NCBI GenBank assembly: GCA_002427105.1 | Contig: DIPM01000033.1 | Coordinates: 149,957-213,956 of the forward strand | Source: Marinilabiliaceae bacterium UBA5488 | Lineage (GTDB): Bacteria > Bacteroidota > Bacteroidia > Bacteroidales > Marinilabiliaceae | Direction of reading: 5' to 3' | DNA: 64,000 nucleotides | Part shown: positions 34,107 to 43,881 of the stretch, piece by piece | Numbering within the stretch: the first letter of the stretch is position 1 | How the letters are laid out: every line of letters starts with the position of its first letter | The notes under the pieces: model-generated | Told to the model about the DNA's origin: nothing | Database searches by the model: none | What the model saw: the letters and a program-made list of their open reading frames with translations, nothing else | Position numbers and translations under genes: made by a program

Positions 34107-35297
34107 CTATTGATTTATTCTAAGAGCCATTTCACGACCAAGCTGTCTGCACGACTCATATTTTTCATCCTTCAAGGCATGCTTCTCTTCAACCGGAATT
34201 CCAATAATATCCCAGCCTGATGCCTCGGCAAAGGCTTTAAGTCTCTTGACGGCGGCACCTGCCCAGGTAAAGCTGCCGAAAAAGCTGAAATTACGCTGAG
34301 GAATTCCTATGGTCTCCAGTTTGCTAAGCAAGGCGTCCATATTGGGATGAAGACCGTTGCTGTAGGTAGGACTTCCCAGTATAAGGCTGTTGTATTTAAA
34401 AATATCCGATATAATATACGAAGGATGGGTTTTAGAAACATCATACATTCTGATGGCCTTTATTCCTTGTTCGGAAAGCTCTCGTGCCACTACCTCAGCC
34501 ATCTCTTCCGTATGACCGTACATCGATGCATAGGCTATAACTACGCCTTTTTCACCCTTAAAGGTACTCCACTGCTGATACATCTCAAGCATTTCGTCAA
34601 TATGGGCCCTGATAATGGGACCATGAGTCGCGGCTATCATTTTAATATCAAGGCCCGACAGCTTACCCAGAGCCTTTTGCACAGGACTGCCATATTTGCC
34701 GACAATATTGGAATAGTAACGACGCATCTCATCCCTGAAATAGTCAAACTCCAGCTCATCGTCAAAAATTCCACCGTCCAAAGTCCCGAAGCTGCCAAAA
34801 GCATCAGCAGAGAAAAGTATTTTTTCTTCTTTTAAATATGTAACCATAGTCTCCGGCCAGTGCACCATAGGAATCATGAAAAACTGCAAGCTATGTGAGC
34901 CCAGCTCAAGGTTACTTCCCTCTTCCACTTCTATTAATCTATCAGTGATGCCGAAAAAACCCTCAATCATGGGAATGGTCTTTTTATTCCCCACCAGTTG
35001 CATTTCAGGATAGAGCTCAAAAAGCATCTGAATCGAACCGGCATGATCGGGCTCCATGTGATTGATAACCAGATAATCAATAGGGCGGCTGTCAATGACA
35101 GCCCTGATCTTTTTAAGGAACTTGTCAATCTGCCCTATTTCAATGCCGTCGATCAAAGCAATCTTTTCGTCCTTTATTAAATAGGAATTATAAGCAACTC
35201 CCCTTTCCAGAGGCCAAATGTTTTCAAACAATTGTGTACGACGATCATTCACACCAACGTAAAATACTCCTTCTGCCAAATTTACCGGTTTATACAT
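34107..35297 (-). CDS. Flavodiiron protein (oxygen/nitric oxide reductase)
   Basis: A 396-residue flavodiiron protein of class A: an N-terminal metallo-beta-lactamase-like di-iron domain and a C-terminal flavodoxin domain (from about residue 255, SMYGHTEEMAEVV). Iron ligands His80, Glu82, Asp84 (HMEPD), His146, Asp165 and the His in ATHGPI are all present. It reduces O2 to water or NO to N2O using electrons from rubredoxin or a similar donor and protects anaerobes. Its promoter overlaps a 9-base inverted repeat (35320-35346), which suggests repression. Confidence 0.95.
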   Translation of the reverse strand: MYKPVNLAEGVFYVGVNDRRTQLFENIWPLERGVAYNSYLIKDEKIALIDGIEIGQIDKFLKKIRAVIDSRPIDYLVINHMEPDHAGSIQMLFELYPEMQLVGNKKTIPMIEGFFGITDRLIEVEEGSNLELGSHSLQFFMIPMVHWPETMVTYLKEEKILFSADAFGSFGTLDGGIFDDELEFDYFRDEMRRYYSNIVGKYGSPVQKALGKLSGLDIKMIAATHGPIIRAHIDEMLEMYQQWSTFKGEKGVVIAYASMYGHTEEMAEVVARELSEQGIKAIRMYDVSKTHPSYIISDIFKYNSLILGSPTYSNGLHPNMDALLSKLETIGIPQRNFSFFGSFTWAGAAVKRLKAFAEASGWDIIGIPVEEKHALKDEKYESCRQLGREMALRINQ

Positions 35298-35319
35298 ACT
35301 TTTTTTTTCTAATTCTATT

Positions 35320-35346
35320 TACAGACGCAAATATATCGCGTCTGTA
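35320..35346 (-). promoter_or_regulatory. Flavodiiron promoter element inside a 9-base inverted repeat
   Basis: TACAGACGC and GCGTCTGTA are perfect inverted repeats separated by nine bases. On the minus strand the spacer and right arm contain TATATTTG, the -7 element, at 35335-35328. A dimeric regulator on this site would cover the promoter. The leader to ATG 35297 is about 25 bases. Confidence 0.55.
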
Positions 35347-35367
35347 TAAAACATTAATAATCAATCT

Positions 35368-35838
35368 CTACATGCTAATTAAAAGCCACACATCGCTGTA
35401 TTTTTCATATTGATTACGTATTTGCGCCAGTCTGGAACGGGCTGCCAACTCATCATTAAATGAGTCAACAGAAACGCGGAAAAATCCATGTTCGCTCTCT
35501 AATAAAATAGGTGAAAACCCTTCATTTACCAGGTCACCCCTGAAGCGGCGGGCATTATCCAAAACCTGAAATGACCCAATAATAATATAGTATTTGCTTG
35601 CCGGACCCGAATGTTCAATAGGGGTTACCTTCTCCTCCCTTACAACTATCGCGGGCTCAGGCTTAGGATCTGCCACAGGTTCTGCCTTAGCTGTTTCCTT
35701 TACCTCCACCTTCGGGCTGCTCTCCTTTACATAAATCGATTCGCTACTGTCGAAACGACTGCTTCCTTTACGCATCGAGGCACAGGCTGAAAGCATCAAT
35801 ACAGCTGCACCCGCTACCAATAATATCTTAAGCTTCAT
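35368..35838 (-). CDS. SPOR-domain lipoprotein
   Basis: A 156-residue protein with a lipoprotein signal peptide (LMLSAC, Cys19), a Lys/Glu/Pro-rich spacer (about 35-70) and a C-terminal SPOR domain (YYIIGSFQVLDNARRF ... FFRVSVDSFNDELAARSRL). SPOR domains bind glycan strands stripped of stem peptides, as found at the division site. It probably sits in the outer membrane and marks the septum. It is a separate unit with its own promoter (35886-35916). Confidence 0.88.
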   Translation of the reverse strand: MKLKILLVAGAAVLMLSACASMRKGSSRFDSSESIYVKESSPKVEVKETAKAEPVADPKPEPAIVVREEKVTPIEHSGPASKYYIIIGSFQVLDNARRFRGDLVNEGFSPILLESEHGFFRVSVDSFNDELAARSRLAQIRNQYEKYSDVWLLISM

Positions 35839-35885
35839 AATAGTCCTTATTTATTGCAACTTATTATCCCGTTTTATTGCTAGCC

Positions 35886-35916
35886 CAAAGATATGCTAAC
35901 AAGCGCTATTATTCAA
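35886..35916 (-). promoter_or_regulatory. Promoter of the SPOR lipoprotein gene
   Basis: The minus strand has TTG (35916-35914), 20 bases, TATCTTTG (35893-35886). Predicted start is near 35879, with a 40-base leader. The rest of the divergent spacer (35917-36206) shows no gene, repeat or convincing second promoter; a weak TTTCCTTTG near 36175 could serve mltG. Confidence 0.6.
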
Positions 35917-36206
35917 CAATCTCAGGAATGATTTTTGAAATTGAAATCTTCTAAACCGAATATAACAATCATTCATAATAGCTGCATTTTCTGAAATCCA
36001 TTTAATAGAATCACCAACTGTCCCCGGTCAAAAAAACAAAATATCCGCCAGATATTAGATCCTAATGCAATCCGAGCTTCGTAAAGACCTTTTTGTCCCT
36101 CGATATGTTTTGATCAATATACCTTCTTTTTCATTCTCAAGCAATCAGCTCTTGTCGAAAAAGAGTAAAAAAAGTGTTTCCTTTGCAAAGTTTAAACTCT
36201 TAAAAC

Positions 36207-37283
36207 ATGGTCATAAAAAGAACTGTTTTTTCTAAACCTATACTTAACAAGCAGGCTACCATACTGTTGTTTATTGTGGCGGCAATACTGGCACTTATGC
36301 TTTTTGTCGCTCTAAAATATTACAACAGGATATTTGGCCCCAACGTTAGCGACAAAGCTGGAAAAGGAATAGAACTTTTTATTCCCTCAAATCCAAGTTT
36401 TGATGAAGTGTTGGGACTGCTTAAGTTTAGTGGGGCCATAGACAATATAAATGATTTTGTATGGCTTGCCCGGCACAAGGGCTATCCCGCTAAGCCCATC
36501 GGAGGCCGATACATTCTCAGAGATGGAATGAGCAATAACGAACTGGTAAATATGTTGCGCGCAGGTGCACAAACACCAATAAATCTTACCTTCAACAATA
36601 TTCGAAAACCTGAAGAGCTTGCAGGGCTTCTGTCACGCCGCTTAGAGGCTGATTCGCTATCCTTTGTTAGTGCTCTGCGCGACGAGGAGCTTTTGGCTGA
36701 ATTGGGCTTCGAACCTCACACTGTTGCGGCTATGCTCCTCCCCAACACCTATCAGATGTTTTGGAATATCTCCCCCGAGGGCTTTGTTAAAAGAATGCAC
36801 AGGGAATATGAAAGCTTCTGGAATAATGAGAGGAAACAAAAGGCTGAAGACTTGCGACTTAGCCCCATCCAGGTTGCCACACTGGCTTCTATCGTCGATG
36901 AAGAAACAGTGCGGGGAGATGAGAAATCGCGTGTCGCGGGACTCTACCTTAATCGTCTTGATATAGGAATGAGACTGCAAGCCGACCCTACCATAAAATT
37001 TGTTATTGGCGATTTCAGCGTTAACCGGATACTAAGCAAAGACCTTGAAGTTGACTCACCTTATAACACGTATATTTATGCCGGACTGCCTCCCGGCCCC
37101 ATACGCATCCCTTCCATTTCGGGGATAGATGCTGTTCTGGACCGCGAAACACACGATTACCTGTATATGTGCGCCAAAGACGACTTTTCAGGCTATCATG
37201 CCTTTGCCAAAACGCTCAGACAGCACAATGTAAATGCCGAAAAATATCGTAGAGCCCTCAATCGCAACAGGATATACAGGTAG
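36207..37283 (+). CDS. mltG: Endolytic murein transglycosylase MltG
   Basis: A 358-residue YceG-family protein: one N-terminal membrane helix (residues 18-36), a LysM-like region (about 55-110) and the catalytic domain. The motif LASIVDEET (226-234) carries the conserved Glu region, and MRLQADPTIKFV and the C-terminal DDFSGYHAFAKT are typical. It cuts nascent glycan strands and sets their length. It is convergent with the barrel-protein gene, with the stop codons touching (37283/37284). Confidence 0.94.
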   Translation: MVIKRTVFSKPILNKQATILLFIVAAILALMLFVALKYYNRIFGPNVSDKAGKGIELFIPSNPSFDEVLGLLKFSGAIDNINDFVWLARHKGYPAKPIGGRYILRDGMSNNELVNMLRAGAQTPINLTFNNIRKPEELAGLLSRRLEADSLSFVSALRDEELLAELGFEPHTVAAMLLPNTYQMFWNISPEGFVKRMHREYESFWNNERKQKAEDLRLSPIQVATLASIVDEETVRGDEKSRVAGLYLNRLDIGMRLQADPTIKFVIGDFSVNRILSKDLEVDSPYNTYIYAGLPPGPIRIPSISGIDAVLDRETHDYLYMCAKDDFSGYHAFAKTLRQHNVNAEKYRRALNRNRIYR

Positions 37284-39047
37284 TTAGAAGGAATATCCCA
37301 GTCCCACAATGGCGTTAATTCCATGACCGGGATAGCCATACCAACGATTATACTTCGAGGCAATCAGATTACGAATCTCCCCGAAGAAATTCCACCTACG
37401 GTTTAGATTATAATTTGCGCCTACATTGAAGTCGTAAACCGGGTCGAGCGATTCAGCCGCAGCGGGAAGTGATACATAACGCGAGCCCAGGAGGTTGACA
37501 GCACCATAAAGCGAAAGGCTCTCATTAGCCCGGTAAGCAAAGCGTGCACCTACCTCCATCTCGGGCTTATGCCAGGCCTGTGAAAGTGAGTCTGTTCTCC
37601 AGCCATAATATTTACCTCTTAAGGTCATATTCAAATCGGGGCTGAATTTCACATTAAACTCTCCTGATACAGTAAGCAGGTTACCATCATCATAAACAAC
37701 GTCAAACTGATTGCTGTAATCAGTTTGAAGAAGCATATCAAATTGATTGAACTGCCTGTTTACAAAGAAGTGCTCATCGCTAAAGACACTATACTCAACT
37801 TTGGCTGCAAATGAGGTAGCTTGTGAAAAATTGCCCTTAGTGCCAAAGAAAAAACGCACTCCGTGGAAGGCCGTCTTTACATTCACGTCAGGCGCCACAT
37901 AAGGATTCTCTTCCATAATAGAACGATAGGTCGAAGGCATTATCTCACCTGTTATCCCGCCATCTATAGCCAGCACCCCTTCAACTACAGTATATTTTAC
38001 TGTCAAATCAGGAGAGACATAAAGATTATCTTCCAAATCATCGAATTCAGCCGAAATGCGCAGACCAAATTTCAGTTGCATCTTATCAGTGTTGCGGGTA
38101 AGCCCCGGGTTAACACTTACTAAAGTCTGCTGTCGCTTCTCAAAATTATAAAGAAAGGGACTATCACTAAGCAAGGTGTTCGTTCCGGCGTGGTTGAGAG
38201 CAGTCTCGAAACGCAAGCCAAGCTCTCCCAAAGAAAAATCAAAGTCGCCCTTATATTTGAACTGGTTCTCCCTAATCCCCGTTTTGCTGCCAAAAGAAGA
38301 ATAGCCCATAAGTAAATCCCAACGAGTATTATCAAAACCAAGCTGCTGATTCTTAAGACCCATAATAACATCAATGGCCGACTGGTGTTGTTTGGCTTCA
38401 GGTATCAAAGAGCTTCCGGGCACAGGCTCCGGAACTCCTAATTCATTTTCGGGGTAGCGATCCACATAATCAAGCTCCGGGTTTATGGTACTTGCACCAT
38501 AATAACGATAGGCAAGATTACTGAAATCTATATCTAAACTCAGGGTTTTTTGTTTGAAAAAGTGGCGCATATACAAGCCTGCCAGCGACTCATGATACTG
38601 TGCATCTTCATCAATGCCTGTTACCTCAACCTCGCCAAGCGAGGACTCGTGGGCTGCCTTAAGTGCAAGTGCATACTTCTCATTCTGAAGAATATTGTAC
38701 TTTAGTGCGGCTCCTATCGTGTTGTAGTTTCCTACATATCCCTGTAAATATGAGCTGTTCAAATCCTCACGAGGCTCTTTGCTCATACGTGCGGGAATCA
38801 GAGGCACCACCTCAGGGGCGCCCACTATAGCCTTTCCGGTAAGACGATAATCAAATGACGGTGAAGGAAGTTCATCATCAGCCGGTTGGGGCATGCGGTT
38901 AATTTTGAAGGCGTCTGAAACTGTAGGGCTATATTCACGTACTACCCTTACTTCCTGATTAATGCCTTCCTCTTGCGCGCTTGCATTAATTACAAATAAG
39001 CTGCAAGCCAATATTAATAGATATTTATATGTTCTCATATTATCCAA
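37284..39047 (-). CDS. Outer-membrane beta-barrel protein paired with a TPR protein
   Basis: A 587-residue protein with a signal peptide (LFVINASAQ), an N-terminal region EVRVVREYSPTVSDAFKINRMP and then alternating polar/aromatic strands ending in YSF, the usual last residues of an outer-membrane barrel. It lacks a TonB plug signature, so it is a plugless barrel or a member of a TonB-receptor-like group. It lies 22 bases after the 1006-residue TPR gene and is probably co-transcribed. I do not recognise the specific family. The start may be the third-codon Met (39038). Confidence 0.75.
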   Translation of the reverse strand: MDNMRTYKYLLILACSLFVINASAQEEGINQEVRVVREYSPTVSDAFKINRMPQPADDELPSPSFDYRLTGKAIVGAPEVVPLIPARMSKEPREDLNSSYLQGYVGNYNTIGAALKYNILQNEKYALALKAAHESSLGEVEVTGIDEDAQYHESLAGLYMRHFFKQKTLSLDIDFSNLAYRYYGASTINPELDYVDRYPENELGVPEPVPGSSLIPEAKQHQSAIDVIMGLKNQQLGFDNTRWDLLMGYSSFGSKTGIRENQFKYKGDFDFSLGELGLRFETALNHAGTNTLLSDSPFLYNFEKRQQTLVSVNPGLTRNTDKMQLKFGLRISAEFDDLEDNLYVSPDLTVKYTVVEGVLAIDGGITGEIMPSTYRSIMEENPYVAPDVNVKTAFHGVRFFFGTKGNFSQATSFAAKVEYSVFSDEHFFVNRQFNQFDMLLQTDYSNQFDVVYDDGNLLTVSGEFNVKFSPDLNMTLRGKYYGWRTDSLSQAWHKPEMEVGARFAYRANESLSLYGAVNLLGSRYVSLPAAAESLDPVYDFNVGANYNLNRRWNFFGEIRNLIASKYNRWYGYPGHGINAIVGLGYSF

Positions 39048-39069
39048 TATACCAGTTATTCAATTAGGA

Positions 39070-42000
39070 TTACTGCTTCGCCTTGTATTGTTCCAGCTTT
39101 TGACCTGCTAAAGTCCGAATATCGTCATCTGTGGAAGTATAATTCTCAAGGAGGCTCTCAAGATATTGAGTCGCCTGAAAATATTCCTGCCGTCCGGCAT
39201 ATATGTCAGACAATAGAATAAAGCTTCGTGCCATCCAATACTGATGCGGAGTACCCTTGCTTACAAAGTCAAAAATCACCTCTGCAGCCTCATCAGTTTT
39301 GTTATCATTGTATAACAATTGAGCTACCATGTATTTGGATTCAGCACCCTCACGACTGCTGGGGTTAGCCGCGATAATCCTGTACTCGCCCAGAGCCTTG
39401 GAGGCATCGCCCAACTGCATATAAGATGCTGCTTTGATAAAGCGCGCTTCACGCACTATTTCGGCCGCCATACGCGAATTTCCTATAACCTTTTCAGCAG
39501 CCGACAGAGTACTTGCTGCATTATCCATTTTCGACAAGGCGCGCATCTGCCCAATTATTGCCTCCTGCCTGTTCTCTTCCAGGTCAGCTTCTTCTTCGAG
39601 CCGCCTGAAGTAGTCCAGAGCATTGCTGTATCTTTTATTATGATAATGAATTTGTCCGGCATATTTTATGGCATCCTCAGAAAAAAGGCTCTTGCCGCGC
39701 CCGCTTACATATTCAAAACTGCTAAGCGCCTCATCCATCCTGCCGGCTCTATATAAGCAGTCGGCCTTGTAAAAATGAGCATTTAAGGCGAAACGGCCCT
39801 CCGGAAATGATTGAAGATATGAATCCAGCTGAGCTAAGGAGCCCTCGCAATTCCCGGCCAGATATTGTCTCTCGGCAGCGATATAAGTCAGACTGTCACG
39901 CTGGCGATCGTCAACGCGCGCAAAGCCACCTATTTGATTGGTATAGCTTATATATCCGTTCGGATCGTTCTGATCCATATACACCCCGCGAAGTCCCATC
40001 AATGCTTCCTCGGCCTCCGAAGTGCCGGGAAACTCATTTATTACCCGTTTGTAGTAAACCATTGACTGGTTAAGATCACCTGCATTATAGAAAACCAGTC
40101 CCAACTGAAGCATCGATTTGCTGGCAAAACGGCTACGGGGGAAACGGTCGCGCACGGTTTTATAAGATCGTATGGCATCATCCAGATTACCAAGATGAAC
40201 GTAAGACCTGCCCATTTCAAACCAGGCATCATCAACATAGCCTGATGTGGGATAAGCATTTATCAGGGCATCCAACTGCCGAATCTTAGCCTTATGGTCG
40301 TTAGAAACACCATGTGAGATGGCTTTTTGAAACATAGCATAGTCGGGTGAGCCGTCGGGAACGGCTGCAGCCTTATCATACCAGCTCATAGCATTTGCAA
40401 AGTCGCGCGCCATAAAGTAGGTGTCGCCAAGACGGTTGTACGCATCGCCCAAAAAGGCGGGCTCAGCTCCTGAACTGCGTTTAACAAACTGCTGAAACCA
40501 GTTGCGCGCCTCATTGTAATTGTTTTGTTTGAAATAGACATAGCCTAAATTGTAGTGGGCTATGGAATATTCGGATGAGCTTTTTGATGAAGGCAACTGC
40601 AAAAAGCTCAAATAGCCCTTCTGAGCAAGGGGATAATCATTCAGGCGGTAAAACGACTCGGCCTTCCAATAAAGGGCATCGGCTTTGACAGAAGGGTCAT
40701 ATCTCTCATATTTAAGGCTGTAATCAAACATATCAATAGCTCCGGCAAACTGTAAATTTGTGAAAAGTTCCAGTCCGCGGTAATACGCCACCCGCTGCAT
40801 GGCCTTATATACTTCCGGAGTTTTGTTTTTAATGCTTTCCATTGCTTCCAAGGCCTGATGATAGTTCTTAGTGGTAAGAAGAGCCTGGCCCAGATAATGA
40901 TAGGCACTATCAATATGTCTGCTCTCGGGGAAGAGATTAATAAACTGCAGAAATGAGTTAACTATCTCATTGAAAGGCGAAAAGGACAGCTCATAATTGA
41001 GCTTGATAAAATTAAACATGGCGTCTTCCTTTATTGCCTTGTCGAAATCAAAGCGAGAAGCAGCCTCGAAGGCTATACGCGCATTCTTTTTGTCATTGGT
41101 GTGTAAATAACAATCGGCCAAATGATAGTAAGCATTTTGTGTCATCTCATCATCGCCGGAAGTAAGCTGTGCCAGATTAGCAGCTGCTTGCACGTAGTCT
41201 TTTTCAAAATAATAAGACAGCCCCAGATGATAATAATCCTCCCTGCGCGGAGTTTTTGTCTCGTTGACAACAATTGAAAGATAAGCGATGGCTTGCGAAT
41301 ACTGTGCCTTGGCAAAGTAAGAATCGCCAAGAACCCGTGCCAAATCGCTCTTCATCACTCCCTTGACATCTGCCATAAGCGGCGTTCCATATTCGATAGC
41401 ACGGTCATAATTGCCTTGCATATAATATATTTGGGCGATATAATAAGGAATTACCGTATTAAAACCGGGCTCATGTCTTATCCTTTCAAAAGTGCGAAGG
41501 GCAGCCTCGTGGTCACCTTCCGCGTAGCGAATATGAGCATAGTAGTAAGTTGCAGGCACACTGTATTTTGAATCGCTATCTTTAACGTTGGCAAGCAAAC
41601 GAGAGGCTGTGGCATAGTCTTCCTCCATAAAATAGGCATAGCCCGCCTTGTAGTAGTAGGCATAACGCACTTCACGATCAAGGGCGGCAGGATCAACTTT
41701 TTCGAACCAACGAAGGGCAGGCCTCTGACGATTATTATCCTGAGCCAATTCTCCCAAACGAAAGCAGGCGTGCGACAAGTGACGGCTTTGGGGAAACTCT
41801 TCCAGGTGCTTCTCAAGCAGATAGGCTGCATCGCTATTCTCAATCCGTGATGCTGATAATGCTTCGTAAAATGAGGCCTCAGACTGCAAGACTTCATGGC
41901 CCGACCCGGCCTTGGAGCGTGTTTGTCCGAATAAATCACGAGCCAATCCATAGTATCCACGCTCGTAGTTAAACATTCCCTCTTCAAACAGGCGTTCGGG

Positions 42001-42090
42001 CTGGTCTCTTTCCAGACTTTTCTGACCATGCAAACTGACCTCACTTAAGGCGGCAATAACCATTGCTGCAATAAACAACCGCTTTATCAT
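39070..42090 (-). CDS. Large periplasmic TPR-repeat protein
   Basis: A 1006-residue protein with a signal peptide (FIAAMVIAALSEVSLHG) followed by about 20-25 tetratricopeptide repeats over almost its whole length, for example AYYKAGYAYFMEEDYATASRLL, DLARVLGDSYFAKAQYSQAI and LGLVFYNAGDLNQSMVYYKRVI. TPR solenoids serve as scaffolds; YbgF/CpoB-like and BamD-like relatives act at the envelope. The following gene encodes an outer-membrane barrel, so a membrane complex is likely. A -7-like TATTTTTG on the minus strand lies at 42166-42173. Confidence 0.85.
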   Translation of the reverse strand: MIKRLFIAAMVIAALSEVSLHGQKSLERDQPERLFEEGMFNYERGYYGLARDLFGQTRSKAGSGHEVLQSEASFYEALSASRIENSDAAYLLEKHLEEFPQSRHLSHACFRLGELAQDNNRQRPALRWFEKVDPAALDREVRYAYYYKAGYAYFMEEDYATASRLLANVKDSDSKYSVPATYYYAHIRYAEGDHEAALRTFERIRHEPGFNTVIPYYIAQIYYMQGNYDRAIEYGTPLMADVKGVMKSDLARVLGDSYFAKAQYSQAIAYLSIVVNETKTPRREDYYHLGLSYYFEKDYVQAAANLAQLTSGDDEMTQNAYYHLADCYLHTNDKKNARIAFEAASRFDFDKAIKEDAMFNFIKLNYELSFSPFNEIVNSFLQFINLFPESRHIDSAYHYLGQALLTTKNYHQALEAMESIKNKTPEVYKAMQRVAYYRGLELFTNLQFAGAIDMFDYSLKYERYDPSVKADALYWKAESFYRLNDYPLAQKGYLSFLQLPSSKSSSEYSIAHYNLGYVYFKQNNYNEARNWFQQFVKRSSGAEPAFLGDAYNRLGDTYFMARDFANAMSWYDKAAAVPDGSPDYAMFQKAISHGVSNDHKAKIRQLDALINAYPTSGYVDDAWFEMGRSYVHLGNLDDAIRSYKTVRDRFPRSRFASKSMLQLGLVFYNAGDLNQSMVYYKRVINEFPGTSEAEEALMGLRGVYMDQNDPNGYISYTNQIGGFARVDDRQRDSLTYIAAERQYLAGNCEGSLAQLDSYLQSFPEGRFALNAHFYKADCLYRAGRMDEALSSFEYVSGRGKSLFSEDAIKYAGQIHYHNKRYSNALDYFRRLEEEADLEENRQEAIIGQMRALSKMDNAASTLSAAEKVIGNSRMAAEIVREARFIKAASYMQLGDASKALGEYRIIAANPSSREGAESKYMVAQLLYNDNKTDEAAEVIFDFVSKGTPHQYWMARSFILLSDIYAGRQEYFQATQYLESLLENYTSTDDDIRTLAGQKLEQYKAKQ

Positions 42091-42236
42091 AGATTCTCAC
42101 TCTTAATGTCTTTTATAATACCACTTCCTTCACGACTACGGGATAAATACACTTCACTTGCTTCTCAAAAATAACGCCAAGATATAAGTTTTGGTATAAT
42201 TATCCTACAGCTCTTTGCAGACTATTATCTTTTGTG

Positions 42237-42998
42237 CTATTCTACTACATACACCTCAGCAGCAGCATAGCGGTTGGTCAATCTGACACTGAATCTGTCA
42301 GATAAGGATTTAAATGCTTCAATTGCAACTTCCGGTCTGTTGTTCTCCTCTGAAAGGTGAGATAGAAAAACTACCTGAAGACCCAAATTATGATGGGTTT
42401 CGAGCAACTCAAAAGCCTGCATATTTGAAAGATGCCCAAACTCTCCGGCAACTCTGGTCTTCAGATAATGAGGATAGGGACCGGACCATAACATATCCTC
42501 ATCATAATTGGATTCCAAAAAGAGGGCATGACAGTGAGCCAACTCGCTTTTAACATTGTCGCAAGCTGCCCCGATATCAGTAAACACCCCAATATTCCTG
42601 CCTTGAAAAGAAATGCGGAAACTGCAAGGCTCGGCAGCGTCATGATTTTTGGAGAAGCTGTGAACCTGAAAATCACATATATTAATTACATCTCCCGGAT
42701 TAAACAATACAACCTTGGCGGGACGGTTCGGCCCCCAGCTGTTTTCCCAGGTTTTTTTTGTAAAATAAACCGGAACATCAAGCTTCTTGCTCAAAACCCT
42801 CACTCCACGCATGTGATCGGCATGCTCATGGGAGATAAAAATAGCTCTCACTTTAGCCGGGTCAAGCCCCTTGGCCGACATTCGCTCCATGACCTGGCGC
42901 CTGCTAATACCGGCATCTACCAAAACAGCATCTTTCCCGTTACCTATATAGTAACAGTTGCCATTACTCCCAGATGCCAAAGCACATATTTCAAGCAT
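42237..42998 (-). CDS. WalJ/YycJ-like metallo-beta-lactamase-fold hydrolase
   Basis: A 253-residue single-domain protein. The metal motif HEHADH (residues 57-62) and later His and Asp residues of the fold (FTDIGAAC; HLSEENN) are present. The pattern LASGSNGNCYYI at the start is characteristic of the YycJ/WalJ group, proposed to act on DNA as an exonuclease in repair. The substrate is not proven in Bacteroidetes. It starts 21 bases after the gene at 43020 ends, on the same strand, so the two may be co-transcribed. Confidence 0.87.
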   Translation of the reverse strand: MLEICALASGSNGNCYYIGNGKDAVLVDAGISRRQVMERMSAKGLDPAKVRAIFISHEHADHMRGVRVLSKKLDVPVYFTKKTWENSWGPNRPAKVVLFNPGDVINICDFQVHSFSKNHDAAEPCSFRISFQGRNIGVFTDIGAACDNVKSELAHCHALFLESNYDEDMLWSGPYPHYLKTRVAGEFGHLSNMQAFELLETHHNLGLQVVFLSHLSEENNRPEVAIEAFKSLSDRFSVRLTNRYAAAEVYVVE

Positions 42999-43019
42999 AA
43001 TTCAACTTTTCTATAAGTC

Positions 43020-43706
43020 TTAATTCTGTATATAAACCTTTAGATCCCTAACATCACCATATTCAAGCAATAGTTTCCGACTTAACTCAAGTGCTTCCTC
43101 AAGACGAGAACCGACATTTTCAAATGCGGGAAACAGCATCAAAAAGCTCTCAGTATTTTCATCCACCATAGTTCGCATCGAATCACTGGTCGAGGTTCCA
43201 AAGGCCCCATCCAAATCCCGAAAAACAGGCAAATTCTCTATCTTAAGCTCGCCTCGACCTATTCCCACATAAGGCTCATCTGCCCTGCCCTTACCAAAAC
43301 TTATGCTTCCCCTGATTTTATCCGCATCATATCCTCCTATTGAAAAACCCGATTCAACTGATATGATATTCAGTATATCTACCATATTATTAACAAAATA
43401 CAAGCCCTTCCCTAGAGCTATCCTGCGCATAAGACTCTCGGCAGAGGGACGATACCTGTTAGGATCCTGACCCATTTTACGATAGGCATCCTTGGTCATT
43501 TCAACGACCGGATGCCGGCGAATTAACTCCGGCGTTAATTCATCCTGCAGCCGCTTACACACCACATCCATAGCATTGCGCAATCCAGCATCAGAAGGAA
43601 GAACTTTCACCTGCGCAGCTATTGAGCCTATAGAAAGTGCAGGGAAAAGTTGCCTAAATTCAGGAAGTATATCAATTCTCAAAGCTTTACTATTATCGAT
43701 TTTCAA
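43020..43706 (-). CDS. B3/B4 domain protein (phenylalanyl-tRNA synthetase beta-like)
   Basis: A 228-residue protein made of a single B3/B4 fold, as in the editing region of PheRS beta. Visible conserved stretches are AYRKMGQDPNRYRPSAESLMRR and FVNNMVDILNIISVESGFSIGGYD. Stand-alone forms probably clear mischarged tRNA or act on free amino acids, but none is firmly characterised. It is followed by the WalJ-like gene. Confidence 0.85.
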   Translation of the reverse strand: MKIDNSKALRIDILPEFRQLFPALSIGSIAAQVKVLPSDAGLRNAMDVVCKRLQDELTPELIRRHPVVEMTKDAYRKMGQDPNRYRPSAESLMRRIALGKGLYFVNNMVDILNIISVESGFSIGGYDADKIRGSISFGKGRADEPYVGIGRGELKIENLPVFRDLDGAFGTSTSDSMRTMVDENTESFLMLFPAFENVGSRLEEALELSRKLLLEYGDVRDLKVYIQN

Positions 43707-43881
43707 AAAACAACTGCAAAGTCCAAAAGTAAGAAAAAATATTCACTAGTGTCAGCTAAAATTAGACCGCTCAGCACTGACAAATAGCAAATGAATGACA
43801 AGCCATAAGTTCGCAGCCTTTTTATCATTCCGCCTTAACGGACAACAATGAAAGATTATAATTTTTCGCATATTTGCAGCC

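Noticed and set aside
36879..36909. Loss of the MltG catalytic Glu (Asp-Glu-Glu-Thr instead of Glu-x-Glu-Thr)
   Set aside because: At least one Glu of the motif is kept and I cannot be sure which aligns with the catalytic residue; the rest of the protein is normal.
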